Below, one piece after another: positions 51,852 through 60,427 of a stretch of 64,000 nucleotides of DNA. Source of the DNA: Chitinophagaceae bacterium UBA4857 (GTDB lineage Bacteria > Bacteroidota > Bacteroidia > Chitinophagales > Chitinophagaceae); the NCBI GenBank assembly GCA_002399735.1, contig DHEF01000042.1:133814-197813 (forward strand), in the 5' to 3' direction. The translations under genes and the position numbers were made by a program. How positions within the stretch are numbered: the stretch's first letter is position 1; each line of letters starts with the position of its first letter. The notes under the pieces were generated by a model. The model saw nothing but the letters and a program-made list of their open reading frames with translations. It ran no database searches and was not told the origin of the DNA.

Positions 51852-52500
51852 ATAACGGCAATAATATTTACCATTTTGTCTTTTGTACTTTATTGGGTTA
51901 CCATCTTTAAAAATTAAGTCAAGATAGTTGTTTACAGGTTTGGCCAAATTATAGAAACAAAGCAATACCTTAATTAGGTCTAATAGTCTAAATTAATGTT
52001 GTGGTTAAAAGTAAAAATTGTACAATTACTTAGTTTATTTTCTTTACTTTTTTCTTGACAAAAAAAATAACAAAAAAGTCAAGTCTTGTCCAATGTGTAT
52101 TCCGCCTGACAGAGTTGATAGTAGTAAAAAAACTACTTGGCGGAACCGTATAGCCGTTTGGCTATCGGCTATTTTTCGGCCAGTCGTTTATACACAAATG
52201 GTTTTATAGTTTGCGTATAGTTTTTTTTGCTATGGCCGAAAACCGCCTTGTCGCCACCAGCTATACTTATACTGAGGATAAGACGTCGTGCTACGAATAC
52301 ATGTAGACCAATTAAATTGTTATAAAAAAATGTCCAATAATTTGGCTAGAGTCACGGACTATTAAAGGACCAATAGCAATGTAAAAACGACCTTAGTATA
52401 ACACGATGCCGATAAGCGTTCCGAACGATGCAGTGAGTGACACAACCGGCGATGATTTGTATTACTATCGGTGACAAACAAAAATAAAAACCTGCCTGTA
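51852..52500. repeat. Intergenic region with several repeat-like elements
   Basis: No gene is seen. At about 52040-52085, TTCTTGACAAAAAAAATAAC followed by AAAAAAGTCAAG makes an inverted pair (CTTGAC/GTCAAG), a type I recall from other Bacteroidota genomes. At 52165-52245, TTTTCGGCCA and TGGCCGAAAA form a wider inverted pair. From about 52404 to 52490 a minus-orientation C copy is present (TGCCGATAAGCGTTCCGAAC, GATGCAGTGAGTGACACAAC, ATTACTATCGGTGACAAAC). Short frames here are not convincing. Confidence 0.55.
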
Positions 52501-54600
52501 CTACAACTTACGTATGCTTATAGCTACACCACCACTGGGGGCAAGCTTTTGGTTAAGTTTAGTTTTTGAGGTAATTATTTTTTTATAAATATTATAAGCC
52601 TGTGGGTTGGTTACATAATGTGCATCTTTAGCATCTTCGTAAATAGTTGCTTCGTATTTAGCACCGGCATCTAAAAAGCTAAAATCAATAGTCAGGGTTC
52701 GGGTATTTTCATCGGTAATACCACCTACAAACCAGTCGTTTTTGCCTTTGGCTTTACGGGCAGTTACAATATAATCACCGGGCTCAGCGGTCAGTATTTT
52801 TGTATCGTCCCAATCCACAGCAACATCTTTTATAAATTGAAATGCATCAGGGAAGCGATCGTAGTTATCAATAATATCGGCAGCCATTTGTAAGGGACTA
52901 TACATTACTACATACAATGCCAGTTGTTTAACCAATGTTGTTTTTACAAAACGGGTATCATCTTTTTTGTAGTAACTTAATTGTGTTTGAAAAATGCCGG
53001 GAGTATAATCCATTGGTCCACCCATAAAACGTGTAAAGGGCAATATAGTCTGGTGATCGGGATTGTTGCCACCAAAAGCCTCATACTCCGTACCTCTGGC
53101 TGCTTCGGCCGCAATCCAGTTAGGAAAAGTGCGGTGTAAGCCGGTAGGGTGCACTGATTCGTGTGAGTTCACCATCATTTTGTATTGTGCTGCTTTATCT
53201 GCCACACGTTGGTAATGCTCAATCATCCATTGGCTATAGTGATGCTCACCACGAGGGATGATATTGCCTACGTAACCTGTTTTTACGGCATTGTAACCAT
53301 AGTTAATCATTAGTTTAAAGGCAGTATCTAAATGGCGTTCGTAGTTAGTTACAGCCGAAGATGTTTCGTGGTGCATAATAATTTTAACACCTTTGCTATG
53401 CGCATATTCGTTTAAGCCTTTTAAATCAAAGTCGGGGTAGGGTGTAACAAAATCAAAAACATATTCTTTCGATTTGCCAAACCAATCTTCCCAACCTTCG
53501 TTCCAGCCTTCTACCAATACACCATCAAAACCATGTTTAGCAGCAAAGTCGATATACTTTTTTACATAATTGTTGTTGGCACCATGTGTGCCATTGGGAG
53601 TTGTTTTTGCAAACTCCGTTTTTCCTAAGTGTACATTATCCAGGTTGGTATAACTCCAGCTTTTTTGTCCAAAAATCATTTCCCACCATACGCCAACATA
53701 TTTAACAGGTTTTATCCAATCGGTATTTTTGTATGCAGTAGGTTCGTTAAGGTTAAGTATAAGTTTTGAGCTTAACATAGCCGGTGCATTGTCGGCCACC
53801 ACTATGGTACGCCAAGGCGTATTGAATGGAGTTTGAATATACCCTTTGTTACCTTGTGCGTCGGGAGTAAGGTGCGATGTGAATGTAAAGTTTTTAGCAT
53901 CTACGTTTAAGCAATAACCGGGGTAACCAATTAATGCCGCTTCGTGTATGTTTACATATACTTTACCATCAGGTGATTTAAGTTGCACGGGTGTTTGTAC
54001 CGATAAGGGAACAATTTTTTGCGATGCATTTCCATCGTATGATTTATCAAATAAAGGTGGTATAGCTGAAAGTTTTGAAGTTGTGTAGTTGTATTCTTCT
54101 GTATCATAATCACCGGGTATCCACCAGGCGGTATAATCTTCGGTTAAGGCTATCTCGGTATTTTCTTCTTTAATTACAAAGTAGTTCAGGTTTTTTTGCT
54201 CCGGAAATTCGTAACGGAAACCTAAGCCGTCATTAAACAAACGAAAACGAATTTGTATGCTTCTGTTTTCTTTTGTTTGTTGTAAGGTTACTACTAATTC
54301 ATTGTAATGGTTAGTAATGTTTTTTACCTCACCTAAAACAGGTTGCCATTGTTCATTAACCGTATGTTGTTGTTGGTTGATTAAGGCAAAACCACTGTTA
54401 AGCGATGCGCCTTCCGTTAAGGTAAGTCCCAGCTTGCTATTATTTACAAGTATTTTACTATTAAAACTTAATTGGTATTGGGGTACACCATCTGTTAAGG
54501 AAAAAGTCAAGGCAAGCTTTCCATCAGGCGAACTTATTTTTTGTGCCTGTACATAAAACTTTGATAGCACTAAAAGCAATACAACGAGCAATTTTTTCAT
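52501..54600 (-). CDS. Glycoside hydrolase family 97 (SusB-like alpha-glucosidase)
   Basis: GH97 enzymes are periplasmic alpha-glycosidases of Bacteroidota. MKKLLVVLLLVLSKFYVQAQ is a signal peptide. The N-terminal beta-sandwich, central TIM barrel and C-terminal domain are complete at 699 aa. Counting residues, Glu412 (HHETS), Glu481 (NSHESVHPTG), Glu499 (AAEA) and Glu505 (GTEYEAF) lie at a constant offset of 27 from SusB Glu439, Glu508, Glu526 and Glu532 as I remember them. The inverting, SusB-type catalytic set is therefore kept. No susC/susD pair is nearby, so it is not in a typical polysaccharide-utilisation locus within this window. Confidence 0.93.
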   Translation of the reverse strand: MKKLLVVLLLVLSKFYVQAQKISSPDGKLALTFSLTDGVPQYQLSFNSKILVNNSKLGLTLTEGASLNSGFALINQQQHTVNEQWQPVLGEVKNITNHYNELVVTLQQTKENRSIQIRFRLFNDGLGFRYEFPEQKNLNYFVIKEENTEIALTEDYTAWWIPGDYDTEEYNYTTSKLSAIPPLFDKSYDGNASQKIVPLSVQTPVQLKSPDGKVYVNIHEAALIGYPGYCLNVDAKNFTFTSHLTPDAQGNKGYIQTPFNTPWRTIVVADNAPAMLSSKLILNLNEPTAYKNTDWIKPVKYVGVWWEMIFGQKSWSYTNLDNVHLGKTEFAKTTPNGTHGANNNYVKKYIDFAAKHGFDGVLVEGWNEGWEDWFGKSKEYVFDFVTPYPDFDLKGLNEYAHSKGVKIIMHHETSSAVTNYERHLDTAFKLMINYGYNAVKTGYVGNIIPRGEHHYSQWMIEHYQRVADKAAQYKMMVNSHESVHPTGLHRTFPNWIAAEAARGTEYEAFGGNNPDHQTILPFTRFMGGPMDYTPGIFQTQLSYYKKDDTRFVKTTLVKQLALYVVMYSPLQMAADIIDNYDRFPDAFQFIKDVAVDWDDTKILTAEPGDYIVTARKAKGKNDWFVGGITDENTRTLTIDFSFLDAGAKYEATIYEDAKDAHYVTNPQAYNIYKKIITSKTKLNQKLAPSGGVAISIRKL

Positions 54601-54633
54601 ATAGCTGTTTTAAAAAGTGATTTGCAAGTGGGA

Positions 54634-54641
54634 CAAATGTA
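54634..54641 (-). promoter_or_regulatory. -7 promoter element of the GH97 gene
   Basis: On the minus strand TACATTTG matches TAnnTTTG, 33 nt upstream of the ATG. No -33 TTG is apparent. Confidence 0.5.
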
Positions 54642-54685
54642 GGCTTTTTTATTATGTGTACTTAGTACATATTAAATTTGGACTA

Positions 54686-54715
54686 TAAAAAAGCCGCTCT
54701 GTTACAGAGCGGCTT
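54686..54715 (-). terminator. Rho-independent terminator of the amino-acid permease
   Basis: AAGCCGCTCTG and CAGAGCGGCTT pair perfectly over 11 bp with loop TTA. On the minus strand a run of T follows. It ends the permease transcript before the GH97 promoter. Confidence 0.92.
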
Positions 54716-54733
54716 AGTATAATTTGGATAAAA

Positions 54734-56221
54734 TTATTTTTTATCGGGGTTATTAAGTTTACTATTCTTTTTGCTGTAAGCAAAGTAAATAATAAAGCCT
54801 AATGCTAACCATGCACCTAAACGTGCCCAGTTTTCCCAACCTAAACCAAATATCATTGCACCGCAAGCCAATATACCTAAAATAGGTAAGAATGGTACAA
54901 ATGGCGTTTTAAACTGGCGCGGCATGTTTGGCTCTTTCTTACGAAGAATGATAACTGCAGCGCATACCAGCATAAAGGCAAATAAAGTACCAATACTGGT
55001 CATATGGCCTACTACATCACCCGGTACAAATGCAGCAAAAATGGCAACCAATATCAATATTACCATGTTGCCTTTGTAAGGTGTTTTGTATTTAGGATGT
55101 ACTTCTGAGAACACTTTAGGTAATAATCCATCTTTACTCATGGAGAAGAATACACGGCTTTGACCTAATAACATAACCAGAATTACCGAAGAGAAGCCTG
55201 CTAAGATGGCAACGGTTACAGATTTACTTAACCAGCCATATTCAGGCATTGATTCCTGAATAGCCGCTACTACTGATGCTTCGCCACCTTTAGTTGGATC
55301 ACGGAAAAACTCTAACGGTGCTAAACCGGTAAGAACGTGAGAGAATAAAACATATAATATGGTACAAACAATTAAAGAACCAAGTATACCAAAAGGCATT
55401 GCTTTTTTAGGATTTTTAGTTTCCTGTGCAGCCGTACTAACGGCATCAAAACCAATGAAGGCAAAGAACACCGTACCTGCAGCTCCAAGTATACCCATAA
55501 TACCACCAAAATTGTGGGTGATACCCTGGTGGTCAACATATTTGGTAGCCTCAGGTATATAGGGTACGTGGTAGTCGGGGTTAATATGCCCCCAGCCTAA
55601 TGCAATAATTAATACCACAATTGCCACTTTTACAATAACAATCAGGTTGTTTACAAAAGCCGACTCTTGTGTTCCTCTTATTAATAATAAACTGATAGCG
55701 GTAACAATACCTAAAGCCGGTAAGTTAATAATACCCTGTACGCCATCTACCGAAGTTTGAAAAGGTGAATGGCACCATTCATACGGGACGGGACTGGTAT
55801 TAAATACTTCGACTAATAAATTGTTCAGGTACTCACTCCAGGCAATACCTACTGTTGCGGCACCTACTGCATATTCCAGTACTAAGTCCCAACCAATAAT
55901 CCATGCCAATAATTCACCCATGGTGGCATAAGTGTATGTATAAGCACTACCTGAGATAGGAATAGATGATGATAACTCGGCATAACATAAACCGGCTAAT
56001 GCACAACCAACCGCAGCCAGTAAAAATGCCAGTGTTACAGAAGGTCCTGCATTTTGAGATGCAGCAGCAGCCGTACGCACAAATAAGCCGGCACCTATAA
56101 TAGCACCTATACCTAATGCTACCAAGCCCCAGCCTGTTAATGTTCTTTTTAGTGAGTGTTCGCCTGTTTCGTTAGCCTCGGCTAAAAGCGAACTAATGGG
56201 CTTTTTAATAAAAATGCTCAT
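54734..56221 (-). CDS. APC family amino-acid permease
   Basis: This 495-aa transporter has twelve or more helices. The first-helix motif GLVALGIGAIIGAGLFVRTAAAA is that of the APC superfamily (cationic amino-acid transporter/YfnA group). FFAFIGFDAVSTAAQETKNPKKAMPFGILGSL is the helix 6 region and loop typical of CAT-like permeases, and SKDGLLPKVFSEVHPKYKTPYKGN is the helix 8-9 loop. It is probably a proton-coupled importer; the amino acid carried cannot be decided. The unit is monocistronic with its own terminator. Confidence 0.92.
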   Translation of the reverse strand: MSIFIKKPISSLLAEANETGEHSLKRTLTGWGLVALGIGAIIGAGLFVRTAAAASQNAGPSVTLAFLLAAVGCALAGLCYAELSSSIPISGSAYTYTYATMGELLAWIIGWDLVLEYAVGAATVGIAWSEYLNNLLVEVFNTSPVPYEWCHSPFQTSVDGVQGIINLPALGIVTAISLLLIRGTQESAFVNNLIVIVKVAIVVLIIALGWGHINPDYHVPYIPEATKYVDHQGITHNFGGIMGILGAAGTVFFAFIGFDAVSTAAQETKNPKKAMPFGILGSLIVCTILYVLFSHVLTGLAPLEFFRDPTKGGEASVVAAIQESMPEYGWLSKSVTVAILAGFSSVILVMLLGQSRVFFSMSKDGLLPKVFSEVHPKYKTPYKGNMVILILVAIFAAFVPGDVVGHMTSIGTLFAFMLVCAAVIILRKKEPNMPRQFKTPFVPFLPILGILACGAMIFGLGWENWARLGAWLALGFIIYFAYSKKNSKLNNPDKK

Positions 56222-56368
56222 AAGTTGGTAAATTGTAGTTTTTATATGCAGTTTTAAAATGCAGCCTGAAAAGTAATGATTTATCGTAAAACAGCATGAA
56301 AAAGATTTACAGAATCATTAACTTTTCAGATATTATATATTTTAAATCATTTTTTGACCTGAAACCTT

Positions 56369-56376
56369 TAGTTTTG
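56369..56376 (+). promoter_or_regulatory. -7 promoter element before the dicarboxylate symporter
   Basis: TAGTTTTG matches TAnnTTTG and lies 29 nt before the ATG at 56406. The nearest upstream TTG is only 12 nt away, so the -33 part is doubtful. Confidence 0.45.
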
Positions 56377-56405
56377 AAACCATTGCTTTTACCAACTGTT
56401 TACAC

Positions 56406-57899
56406 ATGAATCAAAGAAATGTAGGATTTTCCGCTTTTATTATATTTACTATTGCCGCTTTACTGCACTTGGTTCATTATGAAGGTTGGTTAACTATAGG
56501 CGAGCAACCTTTATTTATTATAAGGTGGCTTTTAATTATTAACCTGGTAGTTTATGCTTGGTTTAAAAAATCGCTTACCACCTGGATATTAGTATCCATG
56601 GCGCTGGGTATTGAAATAGGTCTTGACTTCCGGGAGTTTTCTCAAAACCTCCAGTTCCTGAGTAAAATATTCCTGAGGCTGGTTAAAACAATCGTTGCAC
56701 CTTTATTATTCTCCACGTTGGTTGTTGGTATTGCCAGTCATAGTAATTTAAAACAGGTAGGCCGTATTGGCTGGAAATCGCTTTTGTACTTTGAAATAGT
56801 AACCACTTTAGCTTTAGTAATTGGTTTGGTGTTTATTAACTTAACACAAGCCGGTAAAGGTATTGCTGTACCGGAACATTTAGAATTACCCAAGAGTAAC
56901 GAAAAGGTTTTTCAACAAAAGGTGATTAATATATTAGATAGTGCCGGAGCCGATATTCCGGATGGACTATTAGCCAAACTTCCGGATGCACCGGGAAAAA
57001 CCTGGCAGGATCACATCATTGATATTTTCCCCGAAAACATTATCAAATCTATTTATGAGGGTAATGTACTGCCCATTGTAGTATTTAGTGTGGTGTTTGG
57101 TATTGCATTGGCACTACTAAATGATAAGAAGAAAAAGCCTATGCTCGACTTTACGGAAAGTCTGGCCGAAACCATGTTTAAGTTCACTAACATAATTATG
57201 TACTTTGCCCCGTTTGGTGTGGGGGCTGCTATTGCTGTTACGGTAGGCCATTTGGGAATAGATATATTAAAGAATCTGTTTTTACTACTGGCTACTTTAT
57301 ACCTGGCATTATTTGCCTTTATACTTTTTGTTTTATTACCTGTTGCTTTATGGATTGCAAAAGTGCCGGTTAAAAAGTTTATACAGGCTATACGTGAGCC
57401 TGTTTCTATTGCCTTTGCTACTACCAGTTCCGACTCCGCTTTACCCAAGGCCTTGGAAAACATGGAAAAGTTTGGTGTACCACGTAAAATTGTTTCGTTT
57501 GTTATACCAACCGGTTATACGTTTAACTTAGATGGTACTACATTGTATTTGTCGCTGGCCTCTATATTTGTTGCGCAGGCGGCAGGCATCGATCTGTCGA
57601 TTGGGGCACAACTAATGATAGGGTTATCGTTAATGTTAACCAGTAAAGGTGTTGCGGCTGTACCAAGGGCGTCCTTGGTAATATTAATTGCCACGGCCGA
57701 TTCATTCAACTTCCCTATCTGGCCTATTATGGCTATATATGGTATTGATGAATTGATGGATATGGCCCGTACATCGGTTAATGTAATTGGTAATACTTTG
57801 GCTAGTTGTGTAATTGCCCGTTGGGAAGGTGAGTTTGATGATGAAAAAGCAAAAAACTTTTCGGAAGATAAAGCAGATGCGATTGTAGAGGAAGTATAA
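56406..57899 (+). CDS. Dicarboxylate/amino acid:cation symporter (DAACS family)
   Basis: This sodium- or proton-coupled importer of glutamate/aspartate or C4-dicarboxylates (GltP/DctA-like) has hairpin HP1 with IAFATTSSDSALPKALENMEKFGVP, the substrate-site motif FVIPTGYTFNLDGTTLYLSLASIFVAQ, and HP2/TM8 GLSLMLTSKGVAAVPRASLVIL with ARTSVNVIGNTLASCVIARWEGEF. The N-terminus has two additional helices before the core (residues 1-60), making it 497 aa, longer than GltP. The substrate remains open. Confidence 0.93.
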   Translation: MNQRNVGFSAFIIFTIAALLHLVHYEGWLTIGEQPLFIIRWLLIINLVVYAWFKKSLTTWILVSMALGIEIGLDFREFSQNLQFLSKIFLRLVKTIVAPLLFSTLVVGIASHSNLKQVGRIGWKSLLYFEIVTTLALVIGLVFINLTQAGKGIAVPEHLELPKSNEKVFQQKVINILDSAGADIPDGLLAKLPDAPGKTWQDHIIDIFPENIIKSIYEGNVLPIVVFSVVFGIALALLNDKKKKPMLDFTESLAETMFKFTNIIMYFAPFGVGAAIAVTVGHLGIDILKNLFLLLATLYLALFAFILFVLLPVALWIAKVPVKKFIQAIREPVSIAFATTSSDSALPKALENMEKFGVPRKIVSFVIPTGYTFNLDGTTLYLSLASIFVAQAAGIDLSIGAQLMIGLSLMLTSKGVAAVPRASLVILIATADSFNFPIWPIMAIYGIDELMDMARTSVNVIGNTLASCVIARWEGEFDDEKAKNFSEDKADAIVEEV

Positions 57900-58232
57900 A
57901 GTTTAAAGTTTTAGGTTTAATGTTGTCGTGACGAGGTTCAAAAGTTCAAGGTTCCGAAGTTCAAAGTTGTCGTTACGAAGAACATTGTTTCTGTATACTA
58001 AATACTAAAATCTATATACTTCTTTAACATTTTTAGTTAAACCCTTTTTTGAATGACTTGTTGAAGAGAAAGTTTGGTATTAGATGTTGCTGAATAGAAT
58101 TGTTGCAGCACAAGAGTGCGACGCAAGTAAAGCTCAATCAAGGGTGGAACGTTGGTGACAAAAATAATAATATGCCACAGGCAGAACAATATTAAATAAT
58201 TAAACTTTTAAACCCCTCCTCGGGAGGGGCTT
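57900..58232. repeat. A-B block followed by minus-orientation repeat C
   Basis: A-like units run 57903-57970 (GAGGTTCAAAAGTTCAAGG, TTCCGAAGTTCAAAGTTGTC), followed by the linker CGTTACGAAGAACATTG and B (GTATACTAAATACTAAAATC). Next is D-like TTGGTATTAGATGTTG and C in minus orientation, type 2 (58085-58175, GCACAAGAGTGCGACGCAAG, AGCTCAATCAAGGGTGGAAC, GTTGGTGACAAAAATAATA). The gap has no gene. Confidence 0.75.
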
Positions 58233-58244
58233 GGGGAGGCCTTT
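58211..58244 (+). promoter_or_regulatory. Hairpin repeat E giving the dedA ribosome-binding site
   Basis: CCCCTCCTCGGGAGGGG is followed by CTTGGGGAGGCC, TTT and the dedA ATG. GGGGAGG (58233-58239) ends 5 nt before the start, an ideal Shine-Dalgarno position, formed by a dispersed repeat. Confidence 0.7.
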
Positions 58245-58943
58245 ATGTTTGAATTATTAGATGCCGCTTTTCACTGGACAAATTTATTACAACCGCAATG
58301 GTATATTGAAAATGGCGGATTGTGGATTTTATTACTCATCATATTTGCCGAAACAGGCTTGTTTATCGGCTTCTTTTTTCCCGGCGATTCGTTGCTTTTT
58401 GTATCGGGTATTTACAGTACCAGCCTGGCAAAATGGTTGTTTGATACCGGCAACGATTTTACCAACCTGTTAATGATTATGGTATTGGTAACGCTGGCCG
58501 GTATTATTGGCAATTTTGTAGGCTACTGGTTTGGTAAAAAAAGCGGCCCTGCATTATACAATAGAAAAGACAGCTTTTTATTTAAACAACGCTACCTGCA
58601 ACAGGCCAAAAGTTTTTACGAAAAAAATGGCGGCTTCACTATTATCGTGGCACGTTTTATTCCGTTTGTGCGCACATTTGCACCCATAGTTGCGGGCATA
58701 GTAAAAATGGATGCCAAGAAGTTTGCTTTTTATAATATTGTAGGATGTATTGCCTGGGTTTTTTCGTTAATGATGCTGGGCCATTATTTGTACTCCTTCT
58801 TATTGTCAAAATATAATTACGATCTTACCGAACACCTCGAATTAATTGTATTGGGTATTGTAGTTGTAACCACTTTACCGGTAATACTTAAATTAATAAA
58901 AGGTAAAAAGAAAAAACCTTTAGAAGAAATTGAGCCGGAATAA
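58245..58943 (+). CDS. DedA family membrane protein
   Basis: DedA/VTT family proteins are inner-membrane lipid-handling proteins; some recycle undecaprenyl phosphate or move phospholipids between leaflets. The 232-aa sequence has the motif FAETGLFIGFFFPGDSLLFVSGIY, a reentrant segment, and ARFIPFVRTFAPIVAGIVKMDAKKFAFYNIVGCIAW, the F.RF.P..R.F.P.. signature. The C-terminus is basic (KGKKKKPLEEIEPE). The ATG is directly preceded by a Shine-Dalgarno-like repeat. Confidence 0.92.
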   Translation: MFELLDAAFHWTNLLQPQWYIENGGLWILLLIIFAETGLFIGFFFPGDSLLFVSGIYSTSLAKWLFDTGNDFTNLLMIMVLVTLAGIIGNFVGYWFGKKSGPALYNRKDSFLFKQRYLQQAKSFYEKNGGFTIIVARFIPFVRTFAPIVAGIVKMDAKKFAFYNIVGCIAWVFSLMMLGHYLYSFLLSKYNYDLTEHLELIVLGIVVVTTLPVILKLIKGKKKKPLEEIEPE

Positions 58944-58959
58944 GCGTTAGTATTTTTTG

Positions 58960-59050
58960 TTAGTCAGCTGTAGTGCTACTATCAATTGTTGTTGTGTCAC
59001 TCACTGCATCGTTCGGTAATTCTATTGGGCATTATGCCGTAAGCAAAATA
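58960..59050 (+). repeat. Dispersed repeat C (plus orientation, variant core)
   Basis: GTTAGTCAGCTGTAGTGCTA, CTATCAATTGTTGTTGTGTC, ACTCACTGCATCGTTCGG and AATTCTATTGGGCATTATGC. It belongs to the variant-core group shared with copies at 24474, 12064 and 52404. It lies between dedA and the MFS gene. Confidence 0.8.
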
Positions 59051-59176
59051 TACATTGCAGTAACAATTATAAAAAGGGGAACTAAAATAAGACATTAAAA
59101 AAATCAGACATTAAAAAATCCTAAATCCTAAATCCCCTCCTTACCTTTAAGTCCTAAACTAAAACCTGCTTTTTCT

Positions 59177-60406
59177 GTGAAGTCATCCTCCTCAATTTTT
59201 AGTGCGGCTGTAATGGTGGCTGCCCTTGGCTACTTTGTAGATATTTACGATCTGCTGTTGTTTGGTATTATTCGTATTCCCAGTTTAGACGATTTAGGCT
59301 TAACACCGGAAGAAATACTTACCGATGGTGAAGCTATTTTACAATGGCAAATGTGGGGCTTGTTGCTGGGTGGTATTATATGGGGGGTAATGGGCGATAA
59401 ACGCGGCAGGTTAAGCGTTTTGTTCGGCTCCATCATTTTATATTCATTAGCTAATATAGCCAACGGTTTTGTAGAAACAGTTGACCAATACAAATGGATA
59501 CGTTTTATAGCCGGTCTTGGTTTAGCAGGTGAACTAGGTGCCGGAATAACGCTTGTATCTGAACTAACACCTAAAGAAAAACGAGGTATTGCCACCTCCT
59601 TAGTTGCCGGTATAGGACTAACCGGTGCTGTAGCTGCCTTTTTAATGAAGGAGACTTTTCATTGGCGCACCTGCTATTTTATTGGTGGAGGTTTGGGTAT
59701 GCTGTTACTTATATTACGTATATCGGTTTTTGAATCGGGTATGTTTAACCAGGTAAAAAACATGCAGGTTAAACGTGGTAACTTATTAATGTTGTTTAAT
59801 AATTGGGATCGGTTTAAACGTTACCTGTTTGGTATATTGATAGGGTTACCCACCTGGTTTACCATTGGAATACTGGTTACTTTTTCCAGCGAATTTGGTA
59901 AACAGTTTGGTATCACTGAAACAATTGATCCGGGTAAAGCCATTATGTTTGCTTATGCTGCTATCTCAATCGGCGATATTGCTGTAGGTTTTGTAAGCCA
60001 ATGGTTAAGGAGTCGTAAAAAAGCTTTGTATGTTTTTTACGGCATTACTGCTGTGTTCATGATATTGTTTTTTACCACGCAGTGGAATGGCTCTGCGGCA
60101 AAAATGTATTGGATATGTGCCGGACTGGGTTTTGGTACGGGCTTTTGGGCTATTTTTGTTACCATGGGTGCCGAGCAATTTGGTACCAACTTGCGGGCCA
60201 CTGCCGCTACTACCATACCCAATATGGTAAGGGGCATGTTGGCTATTTTTATTTTACCATTGTTTCAATGGTTACGTGGTATGGAAAGTGTTGGCTTTAT
60301 ATATGGTGCTATTATTACCGGACTGGTTGTAATGACCATTGGCGTAACCGCTGCTATATTAACCAAGGAAACATTTGGAAAAGATTTGAATTATGTGGAG
60401 GAATAA
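59177..60406 (+). CDS. MFS transporter (metabolite/H+ symporter-like)
   Basis: This twelve-helix major facilitator of 409 aa has FSAAVMVAALGYFVDIYDLLLFGIIRIPSL (helix 1 with acidic residues), the loop 2-3 motif GVMGDKRGRLSVLFGS, and IAGLGLAGELGAGITLVSELTPKEKRGIATSLVAG. This last is characteristic of the ProP/ShiA/sialic-acid-like metabolite:H+ symporters. The start is GTG at 59177 (KSSSSIFSAAVM). It may carry an organic acid or osmolyte; this is an inference from the family. Confidence 0.9.
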   Translation: MKSSSSIFSAAVMVAALGYFVDIYDLLLFGIIRIPSLDDLGLTPEEILTDGEAILQWQMWGLLLGGIIWGVMGDKRGRLSVLFGSIILYSLANIANGFVETVDQYKWIRFIAGLGLAGELGAGITLVSELTPKEKRGIATSLVAGIGLTGAVAAFLMKETFHWRTCYFIGGGLGMLLLILRISVFESGMFNQVKNMQVKRGNLLMLFNNWDRFKRYLFGILIGLPTWFTIGILVTFSSEFGKQFGITETIDPGKAIMFAYAAISIGDIAVGFVSQWLRSRKKALYVFYGITAVFMILFFTTQWNGSAAKMYWICAGLGFGTGFWAIFVTMGAEQFGTNLRATAATTIPNMVRGMLAIFILPLFQWLRGMESVGFIYGAIITGLVVMTIGVTAAILTKETFGKDLNYVEE

Positions 60407-60427
60407 ACAAACTTTTAAATTTTATAA

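Noticed and set aside
52203..52305. Small peptide frame starting MAENRLVATS near 52230
   Set aside because: Only about 24 codons, inside an inverted-repeat region, with no supporting signals.
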